A stretch of 64,000 nucleotides of DNA from Flavobacterium gelidilacus DSM 15343 (GCF_000422685.1 NZ_AUGN01000004.1:1-64000); one strand, 5' to 3'; positions 1 to 8,777 are shown, counted from the stretch's first letter. Numbers and translations are program-made. The notes: generated by a model from the letters alone, not told the origin.

Positions 1-82
1 AAAATATTAAATTTATTTATCTCAGTATGTTAAGATATTCTGTAACGTTGTCCCGATACATCGGGATACCCTTGCAAACCAG
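1..82 (+). other. end of the 23S-5S spacer
   Basis: This is the A+T-rich stretch upstream of the 5S gene, presumably the 23S-5S spacer; the 23S gene would lie outside the window. It holds a short hairpin, TCCCGA at 51-56 and TCGGGA at 61-66 with a 4-nt loop. I see no tRNA and no credible reading frame here. Confidence 0.6.
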
Positions 83-192
<110 letters not shown>

Positions 193-199
193 TCTTTAG

Positions 200-234
200 A
201 AACCCTTATCATTTAGTTGATAAGGGTTTTTTGT
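200..234 (+). terminator. rRNA operon terminator
   Basis: AACCCTTATC (201-210) pairs with GATAAGGGTT (219-228) across an 8-nt loop. A T-rich run follows. This is a canonical intrinsic terminator directly after the 5S gene. Confidence 0.9.
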
Positions 235-259
235 TGTTTTAAACTTTTCTAGAAAACTC

Positions 260-277
260 TAAATACGGCTGTATTTA
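260..277. terminator. small hairpin, possible secondary terminator
   Basis: AAATAC and GTATTT flank a GGCT loop, and A-rich sequence follows. It could back up the rRNA terminator or be a minor structure. It is weak and has no strong U-run. Confidence 0.3.
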
Positions 278-357
278 TAAAAAATAGAAACCAAACTCCA
301 ATTAATGAAGTTATTTACTGTGTAAAAGTTGTATTAAAACTCAAATATGAATAGTAA

Positions 358-470
358 CGTGGATTGCGTGAGGGATAGGAGCAATTGTTTGAGCTCTTTT
401 TTGTAAAATACTTTAAACAAAAAAAGCGAGTGCGGATAGCCCGGCCCAAAGGGACACGCACAAAAAAAAA
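358..470. repeat. REP-like intergenic hairpin element
   Basis: This gene-free stretch is much more G+C-rich in parts than its surroundings. It has an outer arm pair (GCTCTTTTTTGT near 393-404 and ACAAAAAAAGC near 417-428). A second hairpin has GTGCG (430-434) pairing with CGCAC (457-461) and an inner CCC-AAA-GGG. Phrases such as GCGTGAGGGATAG and GCGGATAGCCCG recur, from memory, in intergenic regions of many Flavobacterium genomes. I therefore call it a dispersed repeat. Only one copy lies in this window, so the repeat nature is recalled and not shown. Confidence 0.5.
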
Positions 471-499
471 TCCAACTCTTGCGAATTGGGTTTCGTTTT

Positions 500-1543
500 T
501 TAAAATTCTAGAATTCTATCGTAATGTTTGTGATGATTTTTAAACTCTGTAACTCCTTCTTTAAAAGTTAGATATTTAGCTCCTTTCTTACGGTTTTCTT
601 TACTTATTAAATACATGTAATGAAAATGTCTGGTTAGTTCTTTCCATCCATATAATAAGGAGTGTTTTGGGTCGTACATGTGTGTTGGTTCGCTTATAGC
701 TCCGTTTATTTCTACTATTTGGAAATTTCTGCCTTGTTCTAAATCTGAATAATTACTGTACATTATATCCATTCTTCCAAAATGAAAACCTTCTATTTTT
801 GAGCATATTTCGTTGAAGGATTCAGTCATTTTTGGTGTTATTTTATGGCTTGCATCTACAAATTTTGTTCCTCTGCAGTGATTTCCATAAGGAACTAAAT
901 TTATACTTTTATTGGTCTCTAAAATAGTATCAATAATTTCGGAAAATTCTTTTTCTAAAACTGGTATTTGTAATTCAAATCTAGGGTCTTGTAAAAGAAG
1001 TTCTCTGATTGTGTTTATTCCATTTCCTTTTAAGATTAGGAATTCCTTTGAAACAATTCCTGTTAGTAATCCTTTATCAGAATTTGGTAATTTTACATAG
1101 AATAATCCAATTTCGTTTTCATAGGGAATTAAGTCTTGAATTAAAAAATCGAAATTTGCTTGCTTTATGTATTTTTCTAACTCCTTTAAATTATCAATTT
1201 TTTTAACAGCTGTTCCTCTTAAGCCAATGTCAGGTTTAGCAATTAAAGGAAATTTTATTTCTTTTTCTGTCAAAAGCTTATTAACTATCTCTATATCTTC
1301 TTTAGCTTTAAATAAAAGTGTTTTTGGATAATACTCTTGAGGAATTAAATCATAAATTTCTTTTTTAGATTCCATAAAAAAACCTCCATTTTTAATAGTA
1401 GGATTTGAGGCATTAAAAAAGAAGAATGACCTTGTTCTAAAAACATAGTATAAATATTGAAAATAGACAGGTGTATAAAGCACTTGATAAGGCCAATATT
1501 CCCAATTTGTTAGTTTATGTAAAAATAATTTAGTGCTTTTCAT
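500..1543 (-). CDS. ATP-grasp domain protein (D-Ala-D-Ala ligase-like)
   Basis: A 347-residue protein with an ATP-grasp fold. The ATP-binding lysine lies in IAKPDIGLRG (K103), the adenine hinge near Q136-D137, and the metal-binding end motif is EINGA (E278, N280) in a stretch ending SEPTHMYDP. The N-terminal 60 residues are aromatic-rich and not typical of Ddl. Flavobacterial homologues are often labelled D-alanine-D-alanine ligase, but the true substrate is unknown. It would ligate a carboxylate to an amine using ATP. Its ATG overlaps the stop of the upstream TANGO2-like gene by one base (TAATG), so the two are translationally coupled. It ends the DinB-TANGO2-ATP-grasp operon. Confidence 0.75.
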   Translation of the reverse strand: MKSTKLFLHKLTNWEYWPYQVLYTPVYFQYLYYVFRTRSFFFFNASNPTIKNGGFFMESKKEIYDLIPQEYYPKTLLFKAKEDIEIVNKLLTEKEIKFPLIAKPDIGLRGTAVKKIDNLKELEKYIKQANFDFLIQDLIPYENEIGLFYVKLPNSDKGLLTGIVSKEFLILKGNGINTIRELLLQDPRFELQIPVLEKEFSEIIDTILETNKSINLVPYGNHCRGTKFVDASHKITPKMTESFNEICSKIEGFHFGRMDIMYSNYSDLEQGRNFQIVEINGAISEPTHMYDPKHSLLYGWKELTRHFHYMYLISKENRKKGAKYLTFKEGVTEFKNHHKHYDRILEF

Positions 1544-2217
1544 TAGTCTAATAAATCAATGTAATTAAATGTAATATTATTTTTAGAAATAATACATTGG
1601 GTAATGCTAATAGTTTTTAAAATATTGTTTCTATTAATTTGAAGTCCGAAGTTTTTATTATCACTTTCAGTAAATTGATGGAAATTTAATAGTTTTTGGC
1701 TATTCATTTCATTTTCAGATAACATGAAATCTTGAAACCAAGCTGCTCTCTCTTCTCTTTTTTCTTTTTTATATAAAGTGGATGATGACCAAATGTGATT
1801 TTTATTTGCATCTAACTCAATACAATTTTTTTCAATCTCATCCCATTGCAATTGAAATAATTTCTCTTCACAAAATAATACAATTGTAAAAGGCTCGATA
1901 TTGTCTAAGTCAATTGAATCCCATTCTTGAATTGGATTTACAGATGAAATTAAGTCTAAAACGATTAGTCCTCTACTTTTTCTGTAATTTGATTTATGAA
2001 TGTGTTTTTCTCTTGCTCCATTTAGTAAAACAATTGAACTTTTATTGTTATGAGCAAACCATGTTCCTCCTGCCTTTGGATCTTTTGGAAAGTAAACTTC
2101 TTTATTATTGATTATGTATTTAGTTGGAGGAATTGCTCTTTCTCTTAAAATACTTTCATCTCTATTTGAAGTTATGCAATAACTATCTTTTAGCGGGACA
2201 AAACTTACTGTACACAT
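1543..2217 (-). CDS. NRDE/TANGO2 family protein
   Basis: A 224-residue member of the transport and Golgi organization 2 (NRDE) family. It begins MC, as these proteins do (C2 is a possible N-terminal nucleophile), and carries the signature SNRDE at 18-21 and a GGTWFA block at 50-54. The family occurs in bacteria and in mitochondria. Human TANGO2 loss causes metabolic crises, and a role in heme or lipid handling is debated, so no enzymatic reaction can be stated. The gene overlaps the 3' end of the DinB-like gene by 13 bp and shares a base with the next start, so all three are one transcription unit. Confidence 0.85.
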   Translation of the reverse strand: MCTVSFVPLKDSYCITSNRDESILRERAIPPTKYIINNKEVYFPKDPKAGGTWFAHNNKSSIVLLNGAREKHIHKSNYRKSRGLIVLDLISSVNPIQEWDSIDLDNIEPFTIVLFCEEKLFQLQWDEIEKNCIELDANKNHIWSSSTLYKKEKREERAAWFQDFMLSENEMNSQKLLNFHQFTESDNKNFGLQINRNNILKTISITQCIISKNNITFNYIDLLD

Positions 2218-2693
2218 TGATTTCTATATTCGATTGTTGATTTTGCAACTCCAAAATTTTCACTTAATTGAATAGATGGATGTTTTAAAACAGCCACTTT
2301 TATCAACGCTTGATGATGAATACTATGTTCTAAATTGTAAAGTAATTCTCTTTCGTAATTTGTTGAAATACTGTATTTTATTCTTTCAATGCCTTGTTCA
2401 AGGAATAATTCTTTATTGGGTTTCTCAATTTCTGACAATATTTCATTTATGCAATTAATAGCATATTCAATATCAGTTTGAATGCTTAAATTTCTATCAC
2501 GTTTATCATAATTTACATTTCCATTTTCATAGTTTTTTAGCAAAGATTGATACATTTCGATAATATGCCTAGTGTGTTCACCAATTGTTGCGTTGCTTAA
2601 TTCTTGATGACAAACAGTATATTGCTGACTTTCTAAACTAGACAAAAGACTAATTATTTCATTGAAATTTTCCTTTATAGAAGCTATGAGCAT
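2205..2693 (-). CDS. DinB-like (YfiT fold) protein
   Basis: A 162-residue four-helix-bundle protein of the DinB/YfiT superfamily. The three metal-ligand histidines are suggested by GEHTRH (H40, H43) and LEHSIHHQ (H123, H126, H127), at the places expected for the family. Members are metal-dependent transferases or hydrolases, often acting on thiol cofactors, and the precise substrate is unknown. It is the first gene of a three-gene minus-strand operon with a TANGO2-like and an ATP-grasp protein. An A+T-rich gap of about 60 bp separates it from msrB. Confidence 0.75.
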   Translation of the reverse strand: MLIASIKENFNEIISLLSSLESQQYTVCHQELSNATIGEHTRHIIEMYQSLLKNYENGNVNYDKRDRNLSIQTDIEYAINCINEILSEIEKPNKELFLEQGIERIKYSISTNYERELLYNLEHSIHHQALIKVAVLKHPSIQLSENFGVAKSTIEYRNQCVQ

Positions 2694-2751
2694 GTTTTGA
2701 ATTTTGATTTTAAAATTAATAATTTATTTAATATGATAAATTGATCGCTCT

Positions 2752-3231
2752 TTATTCCACTTCTTTTCCTTCTGGTACGAATTTAACGGAAACTGAATTA
2801 GTACAAAAACGTTTTCCAGTAGTTTCTTTTGGACCATCATCAAAAACGTGACCTAAATGGCCACCACATTTAGCGCAAACTACTTCTGTTCTTGCCATTC
2901 CGAAACTAAAATCTTCATTATATTTTACAGAACCTTTTACAGCTTTATCGAAAGAAGGCCAACCGCAATCTGATTCAAATTTCATTTCCGAAGAAAATAA
3001 AACATTGTTGCAAGCTGCACAAACGTAATTTCCTTTTTCAAAATGATCCCAATATTCTCCAGTAAACGCTCTTTCTGTACCTTTTTCTCTCAGTACTTGA
3101 TATTGTTCTGGCGTTAATTGTGCTTTCCACTCGGCTTCGGTTTTAACAATAGATGGTTTCATTTCTTCTTTTTTCTGTGAGTAACAAGATTGTAATGTTA
3201 CTAATAGCACTAATGCAAAAATCTTTTTCAT
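2752..3231 (-). CDS. msrB: peptide-methionine (R)-S-oxide reductase, lipoprotein
   Basis: MsrB reduces methionine-R-sulfoxide in proteins using thioredoxin-type thiols. The structural zinc site is C71-x2-C74 and C119-x2-C122. The catalytic cysteine is C143 in RFCTNS, with a likely recycling cysteine C89 in DCGWPSF. Residues 1-16 form a lipoprotein signal (LQSC lipobox, C16), so the enzyme repairs proteins in the periplasm or at a membrane face. It is full length for the family (159 aa). A TAATTTTG -7 box (3249-3256, minus strand) lies just upstream, so it probably has its own promoter. Confidence 0.93.
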   Translation of the reverse strand: MKKIFALVLLVTLQSCYSQKKEEMKPSIVKTEAEWKAQLTPEQYQVLREKGTERAFTGEYWDHFEKGNYVCAACNNVLFSSEMKFESDCGWPSFDKAVKGSVKYNEDFSFGMARTEVVCAKCGGHLGHVFDDGPKETTGKRFCTNSVSVKFVPEGKEVE

Positions 3232-3302
3232 AACTTATTTATTTTAGTCAAAATTAATTTTAATTAAATCAAATTCATGTTAGATTTAGAACATCAACTT
3301 GA

Positions 3303-3746
3303 TTATGTGTTTATTTTTAAATCTTTTATATAATCTTCATATTCAAAGAAAAACCTTTCAAAAGCATCCATTTTTTCATTAAAAAAATCAAATACTTCTG
3401 GCCATGTGTTTTTATTATTACTGCTTACGTTCAATTTTTCTACCCAAATTCGGCTTATGGCTTTTCCGTTTTGCAGGTATAGATCACGTTCAAAAACAGC
3501 ATCAGGTAAATATTCTTCTAATAATATAGTTTTTAGCGATTCAATCTTCTCATAATATACTATACGGTTTTTTTCGTCTTTTGGTTCTATTTCAAGTAAA
3601 ACTTGTGCTTTTTTATTATCTATATAGAATTTAAACGCAACATCTTTTATTTTGGTGTTGTATAATATCCATTTTCTTGGATGTTCTTCGGCAAAAGTTA
3701 CCCAAAACTCTCTTTTTATACGTTGTGCTTCTTCTTTACTAAACAT
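3303..3746 (-). CDS. DUF4268 domain protein
   Basis: A 147-residue soluble protein resembling the DUF4268 family, seen in FWVTFAEEHPRKW near the start, an alternating charged middle region, and an aromatic-rich C-terminus. DUF4268 folds like a nuclease-associated domain and is often found next to restriction or DNA-binding modules. Here it stands alone, with no such partner. It has no signal peptide and its function is unknown. It is divergent from the Nudix gene, with 68 bp between the start codons. Confidence 0.65.
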   Translation of the reverse strand: MFSKEEAQRIKREFWVTFAEEHPRKWILYNTKIKDVAFKFYIDNKKAQVLLEIEPKDEKNRIVYYEKIESLKTILLEEYLPDAVFERDLYLQNGKAISRIWVEKLNVSSNNKNTWPEVFDFFNEKMDAFERFFFEYEDYIKDLKINT

Positions 3747-3814
3747 TTTTATAGGAAATTTGTGTTGAAATTAAAATTTCGATTATCTTTAAACTTAGAA
3801 TTAAAAATAAAAGT

Positions 3815-4456
3815 ATGCTTTTTATTGATTTTATCAAATATATTCCAAAAATACAGAAAGAAAAACTTCTTTCTTCAGATGCTCATGCAAAAATGGCACC
3901 ATTGGAACGAATTTCTTTTTTAAAGGAAATGAATTATCTTGATAAGAAACCTAGAAAAGCTGCTGTTTTAATGTTGTTTTATCCTAAAAATGGGATAACA
4001 CACTTAGCTTTAATAGTTAGAAACACATATCCTGGTGTGCATTCATCTCAAATAGGTTTTCCTGGTGGAAAAGTTGAAATAGAGGATTTAGATTTACAAG
4101 AAACAGCTTTGCGAGAAACCCATGAAGAAGTTGGAATTCATCCTGAAAAAATACAAGTAATTAAGCCTTTTAGTGAAATTTATATTCCACCAAGTAATTT
4201 TTTAGTATATCCTTACATGGGAATTTCTCACGAAGAATTACAATTTATTCCAGATTTACATGAAGTTAAGCGTGTTTTGGAGTTTCCATTATCGCTTTTT
4301 TTAGATGATGCTACTGTTTCAATTGTTAAAATGACAACTTCTTATGCTGTTGATTTAGAGGTTCCTGCGTTTATGGTTGAAAAATATGTTGTTTGGGGCG
4401 CAACAGCTATGATGATGAGTGAGTTAAAGGAAAACATCAAAAAGGCTATAATTTAA
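3815..4456 (+). CDS. Nudix hydrolase, CoA pyrophosphatase type
   Basis: A 213-residue Nudix enzyme. The box begins FPGGKVEIED (from F82) and ends ALRETHEEVGI, with R100, E101, E104, E105 and G107 in the required places for Mg2+ binding. The segment before it (RNTYPGVHSSQIGFPGG) matches the UPF0035 signature of CoA pyrophosphatases such as NudL. Those cleave CoA or its derivatives to 3',5'-ADP and 4'-phosphopantetheine. It is followed 44 bp later by an acyltransferase gene that has its own -7 box. Confidence 0.85.
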   Translation: MLFIDFIKYIPKIQKEKLLSSDAHAKMAPLERISFLKEMNYLDKKPRKAAVLMLFYPKNGITHLALIVRNTYPGVHSSQIGFPGGKVEIEDLDLQETALRETHEEVGIHPEKIQVIKPFSEIYIPPSNFLVYPYMGISHEELQFIPDLHEVKRVLEFPLSLFLDDATVSIVKMTTSYAVDLEVPAFMVEKYVVWGATAMMMSELKENIKKAII

Positions 4457-4466
4457 AAGGTTTTAT

Positions 4467-4474
4467 TACTTTTG
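4467..4474 (+). promoter_or_regulatory. -7 box for the acyltransferase
   Basis: TACTTTTG fits the Bacteroidota TAnnTTTG -7 element and lies 26 nt before the ATG at 4501. No clear -33 TTTG at 19-21 nt spacing is seen. Confidence 0.5.
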
Positions 4475-4500
4475 TAGTCTTGAAAAAAAATTAAAATATT

Positions 4501-5304
4501 ATGGGTTTATTTAAAAGAAATCCTTTTGGACATATATTATTCTTAAAGAAATGGTTAATTAGAATCTTTGGTGCTTTGACACATAGAAGGTACAGAGGCT
4601 TTAATGAAATGCATATTGAAGGTTCTGAAATTATAAAAAATTTACCGGACACAAATGTGCTTTTCATTTCTAACCATCAGACATACTTTGCTGATGTTGT
4701 GGCTATGTTTCATGTGTTTAATGCTAGTTTAAAAGGCAGAGAAGATAATATTAAAAACGTTGGATATCTTTGGAATCCAAAAATGAATGTTTACTATGTT
4801 GCTGCAAAAGAAACCATGGAATCTGGAATTTTGCCAAAAATATTATCTTATGTTGGTGCCATAACTGTTGAAAGAACTTGGAGAGCTGAAGGTAAAGATG
4901 TAAAAAGGGAAGTTAACCCAAGTGATACCGAAAATATAAAAATTGCTTTAGATGATGGTTGGGTAATCACATTTCCACAAGGAACCACTCGTTCGTTTAA
5001 ACCAGTAAGAAAAGGTACAGCTCATATTATATTACAACATAGACCAATTGTCGTTCCAGTTGTTATTGATGGTTTTAGAAGATCTTTTGATAGAAAAGGG
5101 TTAAGAATTAAAAAGAAAGGTATTCTGCAATCTATGGTAATCAAAGAACCTCTGAAAATTGATTATGATAATGATACCGTTGATGATGTTGTAGAAAAAA
5201 TGGAATATGCTATAGAACAACACGAATCATTCTTAAAAGTAATTCCAGCAGAAGTTTTAGATGAAGAAGCAAAACTCAACAACGATAGAAAGTGGAAGTA
5301 TTAA
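4501..5304 (+). CDS. PlsC-like 1-acyl-glycerol-3-phosphate acyltransferase
   Basis: A 267-residue acyltransferase of the PlsC/LPLAT family, expected to move an acyl group onto a lysophospholipid or related acceptor at the inner membrane. Motif I reads SNHQTYFAD (H59, D65), so the catalytic pair is spaced H-x5-D and not the textbook H-x4-D. Motif III reads FPQGTT (158-163) where most enzymes have FPEGTR. Motif II-like GAITVERTW lies at 119-127. From memory the variants are shared by flavobacterial homologues, so they look like a subfamily trait and not decay. A bidirectional terminator follows. Confidence 0.8.
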   Translation: MGLFKRNPFGHILFLKKWLIRIFGALTHRRYRGFNEMHIEGSEIIKNLPDTNVLFISNHQTYFADVVAMFHVFNASLKGREDNIKNVGYLWNPKMNVYYVAAKETMESGILPKILSYVGAITVERTWRAEGKDVKREVNPSDTENIKIALDDGWVITFPQGTTRSFKPVRKGTAHIILQHRPIVVPVVIDGFRRSFDRKGLRIKKKGILQSMVIKEPLKIDYDNDTVDDVVEKMEYAIEQHESFLKVIPAEVLDEEAKLNNDRKWKY

Positions 5305-5308
5305 AAAT

Positions 5309-5336
5309 AAAACCGTCATTAATTTGATGGTTTTTT
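5309..5336. terminator. bidirectional terminator
   Basis: AAAACCGTCA (5309-5318) pairs with TGATGGTTTT (5325-5334), with one G-U pair and a T-run. It lies between the convergent acyltransferase and TraB-like genes. Confidence 0.8.
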
Positions 5337-5337
5337 T

Positions 5338-6195
5338 TTATTTTACAGCTTCAACTTTATAGCCTTTTTTACGCAAGAGTTTTATAACACCATTTTCTCC
5401 AGCTAAATGTCCTGCACCAACTCCATAGAAAGTAGGCTTCTCTTTAGAAACCTTTTCTATAATCGGAATCCAATTATCATTTCTATCGTTTAATAAGACG
5501 TCATTAAAATTAGATGAAATTTTGTTTTCAGATTCATCCATTAAATCTAACATTCCTTCAATATCTTTGTCGTTGTAAATAGCTAGCATTTTTTTCATTT
5601 CTGCTTTATCATTAACCATGTTGTCTTTTGCTGTTTTGACTAATTCTTCAACTTGAGTTTTATAAGGAATTTTATCAAAAACAGTTAATTGATCTAAAAT
5701 TGATTCTAAACCATAAACTTCTTCTTTTTGTTCTTTCGAAATTTTTACTAATTCCGTTTCAATGGTTTGCATTGGACATTCTAAAAGTTTTGGAATAAAC
5801 ATAGCACTTATCATAAATGGTTTAAATTTATCAACCATTTTAATAGAGATACTTATGTTTTCTTTTAGAAAAGCATCTACTATTTTTACTTCCTCTTCGG
5901 TCATTAAGGAAGACATTGTTACACCATCTTTCATAATCATTCCCTTCATCATGGTTGCTTGTAAAGTTGGGTCATCCATATCAATCTCAAGATACATTTG
6001 TGAAGTTTCATCTAATGCTTTTTTTATAGCATCGTCAAAATTTATTTCACAAACAGCATGCATTGTTCCAAAAAGGTAAGAAGGTTTTTCTAATCCATTT
6101 CCAGAAATTTTCCAGAGTAAACTCTTTTCTAGATCTTGAGCATTAGTAGCAAAACTGAACAGAATTGAAGTAAAAATAAAAAGAATTCGTTTCAT
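5338..6195 (-). CDS. TraB/GumN family protein
   Basis: A 285-residue exported protein with a signal peptide (1-20, ending TNAQ). It has the two family hallmarks: an early GTMHA (43-47) and a late GVGAGHLAGENGV followed by LLRKKGYKVE at the C-terminus. TraB/GumN/PrgY proteins share a fold with EreA and ChaN and include putative metalloproteases that degrade peptides such as pheromones. The substrate here is unknown. It lies 5 bp after the 4-TM protein and the ECF sigma factor gene, so all three are probably co-transcribed. Confidence 0.85.
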   Translation of the reverse strand: MKRILFIFTSILFSFATNAQDLEKSLLWKISGNGLEKPSYLFGTMHAVCEINFDDAIKKALDETSQMYLEIDMDDPTLQATMMKGMIMKDGVTMSSLMTEEEVKIVDAFLKENISISIKMVDKFKPFMISAMFIPKLLECPMQTIETELVKISKEQKEEVYGLESILDQLTVFDKIPYKTQVEELVKTAKDNMVNDKAEMKKMLAIYNDKDIEGMLDLMDESENKISSNFNDVLLNDRNDNWIPIIEKVSKEKPTFYGVGAGHLAGENGVIKLLRKKGYKVEAVK

Positions 6196-6200
6196 GTTAT

Positions 6201-6818
6201 TTATATTTCAAGTTTTTTTAACTCTTGGTAATTGTTGTTTAAACGTTTTAATAAAATTCCATATAAAAGTTTATATATAATCCAAAACAACGTTACAATA
6301 ACGGCAATAATAACAATACTACTAATTATAAAAATAGCTGGAAATTTTTCATAAAGTTCGTTAATTTCTTTGTTGTATTTAAAAAAAGAATTAAGGACAA
6401 AAAAGGTAGTAATACTAACTAAAAGCAAATTATACCAGATGTAATATTTTACTATTTTTCTTGTTTTTAAGATATCTGACATTAATTTTTTGACAGAAGA
6501 AGCTGCACTTATTTTTCTAAAATTTTTATAGAAATAAATAATAAAACCTGAAAATACAATCAAATTAAAAACGGTTATAAATAAATTAAAGTTATATAGA
6601 TGATTTTTTTCCATCATTTTGATGCTTGACTTATCAAAAAAGCTTGAAATATCGAGTATTCTTAAAATCAAAAATTCACAAATGCTTATAATCAAAATCC
6701 ACTTCACAATAGACGACGATCTTTTATGAAGCATTCCATAAATTTCTTTTTCGGTTATTTGATTAAAAGAATGGTCTTTCTTCTTCCAATCTTTTTTTAG
6801 TATATCTAGTTCATCCAT
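6201..6818 (-). CDS. four-TM protein, candidate anti-sigma partner
   Basis: A 205-residue protein with a charged cytoplasmic N-terminus (MDELDILKKDWKKKDHSF, then an EIYGMLHKRSSS stretch) and about four membrane helices near 38-55, 78-97, 125-145 and 160-185. It starts 2 bp after the sigma factor stop codon. Sigma-adjacent membrane proteins often hold the sigma factor inactive until a signal arrives, and the N-terminal tail could do so here. It has no recognisable zinc anti-sigma motif and no large periplasmic sensor domain, so the role is inferred from context only. Confidence 0.55.
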   Translation of the reverse strand: MDELDILKKDWKKKDHSFNQITEKEIYGMLHKRSSSIVKWILIISICEFLILRILDISSFFDKSSIKMMEKNHLYNFNLFITVFNLIVFSGFIIYFYKNFRKISAASSVKKLMSDILKTRKIVKYYIWYNLLLVSITTFFVLNSFFKYNKEINELYEKFPAIFIISSIVIIAVIVTLFWIIYKLLYGILLKRLNNNYQELKKLEI

Positions 6819-6820
6819 TT

Positions 6821-7315
6821 TTACGGATTTAATATTTTTTTTAATTTTCCTTTTACACGATTCATTTTCACTCTGGCATTTACTTCACTAATTCCTAAAG
6901 TTTCCGATATTTCAGCATAATCTTTATCTTCTATGTATAAAAAAACCAAGGCTTTTTCAATATCATTTAATTGATCAACAGCACTGTAGAGTAATTTTAG
7001 TTGTTCTTCTTCTTCAAAATTGTAATCCTCTTGTTTTACCCTATGATAAGTATTGTTAAACTCAATGGTGTCAATTGTCCGTTTCTTTTTTCTATAAAGT
7101 GTAATTGCAGTGTTTAATCCAACACGATAAGCCCAAGTAGTAAATTTAGAATCACCTCTAAATTTCGGAAAAGCTTTCCATAATTGAATTGTTATTTCTT
7201 GAAACAAATCCTTGTGCGAGTCATCATCAGAAGTATATAGCCTACAAATTTTGTGGATTATATTCTGGTTTTCTTGTAATTGCTTTACAAAAAGTTCTTC
7301 TGATTCTGGATTCAT
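6821..7315 (-). CDS. ECF (sigma-70 family) RNA polymerase sigma factor
   Basis: About 164 residues, with region 2 (HKDLFQEITIQLWKAFPKF and a FTTWAYRVGLN segment) and region 4 (the helix-turn-helix DYAEISETLGISEVNARVKM). This is the standard two-domain ECF layout. The open frame extends 27 codons upstream, but those residues look unlike a sigma factor. MNPESEELFVKQLQENQ is a typical flavobacterial start, so I use the ATG at 7315. It directs RNA polymerase to a stress or envelope regulon. The next genes in the unit are the 4-TM protein and the TraB-like protein. Confidence 0.88.
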   Translation of the reverse strand: MNPESEELFVKQLQENQNIIHKICRLYTSDDDSHKDLFQEITIQLWKAFPKFRGDSKFTTWAYRVGLNTAITLYRKKKRTIDTIEFNNTYHRVKQEDYNFEEEEQLKLLYSAVDQLNDIEKALVFLYIEDKDYAEISETLGISEVNARVKMNRVKGKLKKILNP

Positions 7316-7438
7316 ATCTATAAGTATACCAAAAGTGAATGTTGTTACAAGTATACTGATTTTTTTAGCACGTTTAGTCGATAAATAGTAATTCAATGAA
7401 TGAATTCATAAAATCTATAAAAAATTGACTAACAATTG

Positions 7439-7446
7439 TATATTTG
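7439..7446 (+). promoter_or_regulatory. -7 box for NDH-2
   Basis: TATATTTG matches TAnnTTTG and lies 26 nt before the ATG at 7473. No convincing -33 TTTG is at the usual spacing. Confidence 0.5.
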
Positions 7447-7472
7447 TTTTACTATAAAAATCATTGAATATA

Positions 7473-8777
7473 ATGAATATATCACGCTCCAGTTTTCCTA
7501 GATTAGTAATAATAGGTGGTGGTTTTGCAGGAATAGCATTAGCCAAAAAACTTCGCAATAAAAACATACAAGTTGTTTTATTAGACAAACATAATTATCA
7601 CAACTTTCAACCTTTAATGTATCAAGTCGCAACAGGTGGTTTAGAACCTGATTCGATTGCTTACCCTATTAGAAAAGTACTTCAGGAAAAAAATGATTTT
7701 TATTTTCGTCTGGCTGATGTTAAAGAGATTGACACTAAAAACAATAAAATAATTGCAGATATAGGTGAATTAAAATACGATTACTTAGTTTTAGCAACGG
7801 GTTCCAAAACCAATTTTTTTGGAAATCAAGAAATGGAACGCAACTGTATGGCCATGAAAACCATTCCGCAATCTCTAAATATAAGAAGTTTAATTTTAGA
7901 AAATTTTGAACAAGCTTTACTAACCAATGATATTGAAGAACGTCACAGTTTAATGAATTTTGTTTTAGTAGGTGGTGGACCAACTGGCGTTGAATTAGCT
8001 GGAGCTTTAGCTGAAATGAAAAGAGCTATTCTTCCTAAAGATTATCCTGATTTAGATGTTAGAAAAATGGAAATTAATCTAATTCAAAGCGGTGATAGAA
8101 TTCTGAATACTATGAGCGAAAATGCTTCAAAAAAAGCAGAAGAATTTTTAATAAAATTAGGTGTTAGTGTTTGGAAAAACGTTCGTGTAACAGGCTATGA
8201 TGGGAGAATAGTAACGTCAAATTCTGATCTAACATTTGATAGTGCAACTGTTATTTGGACAGCTGGTGTTCAAGGTGCATTAGTAAATGGTTTATCTGCA
8301 GAAAGTTTAATTGCTAGAGCAGATCGAATTAAAGTCAATGAATTTAATCAAGTTGTTGGTTATGAAAATATTTTTGCTGTTGGTGATATTGCTTCCATGA
8401 TTTCCGAAGAATTTCCTCAAGGTCATCCCATGATGGCTCAACCTGCTATGCAACAAGGAAGACAATTGTCAGATAATATAGTAAGATTGCTAGATAAAAA
8501 ATCAATGAAACCCTTTGAATACAAAGATAAAGGTTCAATGGCAACAATAGGAAGAAACAAAGCTGTTGTAGATTTACCAAATTATAAGTTCAGTGGAGTT
8601 TTTGCTTGGTTTGTTTGGATGTTTGTGCATTTGTTTTCTTTAATTGGCTTCAAAAATAAAGCGGTTGTTTTCCTAAATTGGGTTTATAATTATATTCGTT
8701 TTGATAGAGAAGCCCGATTAATTATTCGACCTTATAAAAAGAAGCAAGCCGTTAGTTTTACTAGCGATGAAATATAA
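7473..8777 (+). CDS. ndh: type II NADH:quinone oxidoreductase (NDH-2)
   Basis: A 434-residue FAD enzyme that passes electrons from NADH to quinone without pumping protons. The FAD Rossmann motif is VIIGGGFAGIALAKKL near the start, and the NADH motif is FVLVGGGPTGVELAGAL near residue 170. The conserved VFAVGDIAS-type block and a C-terminal hydrophobic anchor (FAWFVWMFVHLFSLIGF) follow. A TTG nine bases upstream is in frame, but the ATG at 7473 is preferred. The next gene starts 32 bp after its stop, or overlaps it if an upstream ATG is used. Confidence 0.92.
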   Translation: MNISRSSFPRLVIIGGGFAGIALAKKLRNKNIQVVLLDKHNYHNFQPLMYQVATGGLEPDSIAYPIRKVLQEKNDFYFRLADVKEIDTKNNKIIADIGELKYDYLVLATGSKTNFFGNQEMERNCMAMKTIPQSLNIRSLILENFEQALLTNDIEERHSLMNFVLVGGGPTGVELAGALAEMKRAILPKDYPDLDVRKMEINLIQSGDRILNTMSENASKKAEEFLIKLGVSVWKNVRVTGYDGRIVTSNSDLTFDSATVIWTAGVQGALVNGLSAESLIARADRIKVNEFNQVVGYENIFAVGDIASMISEEFPQGHPMMAQPAMQQGRQLSDNIVRLLDKKSMKPFEYKDKGSMATIGRNKAVVDLPNYKFSGVFAWFVWMFVHLFSLIGFKNKAVVFLNWVYNYIRFDREARLIIRPYKKKQAVSFTSDEI

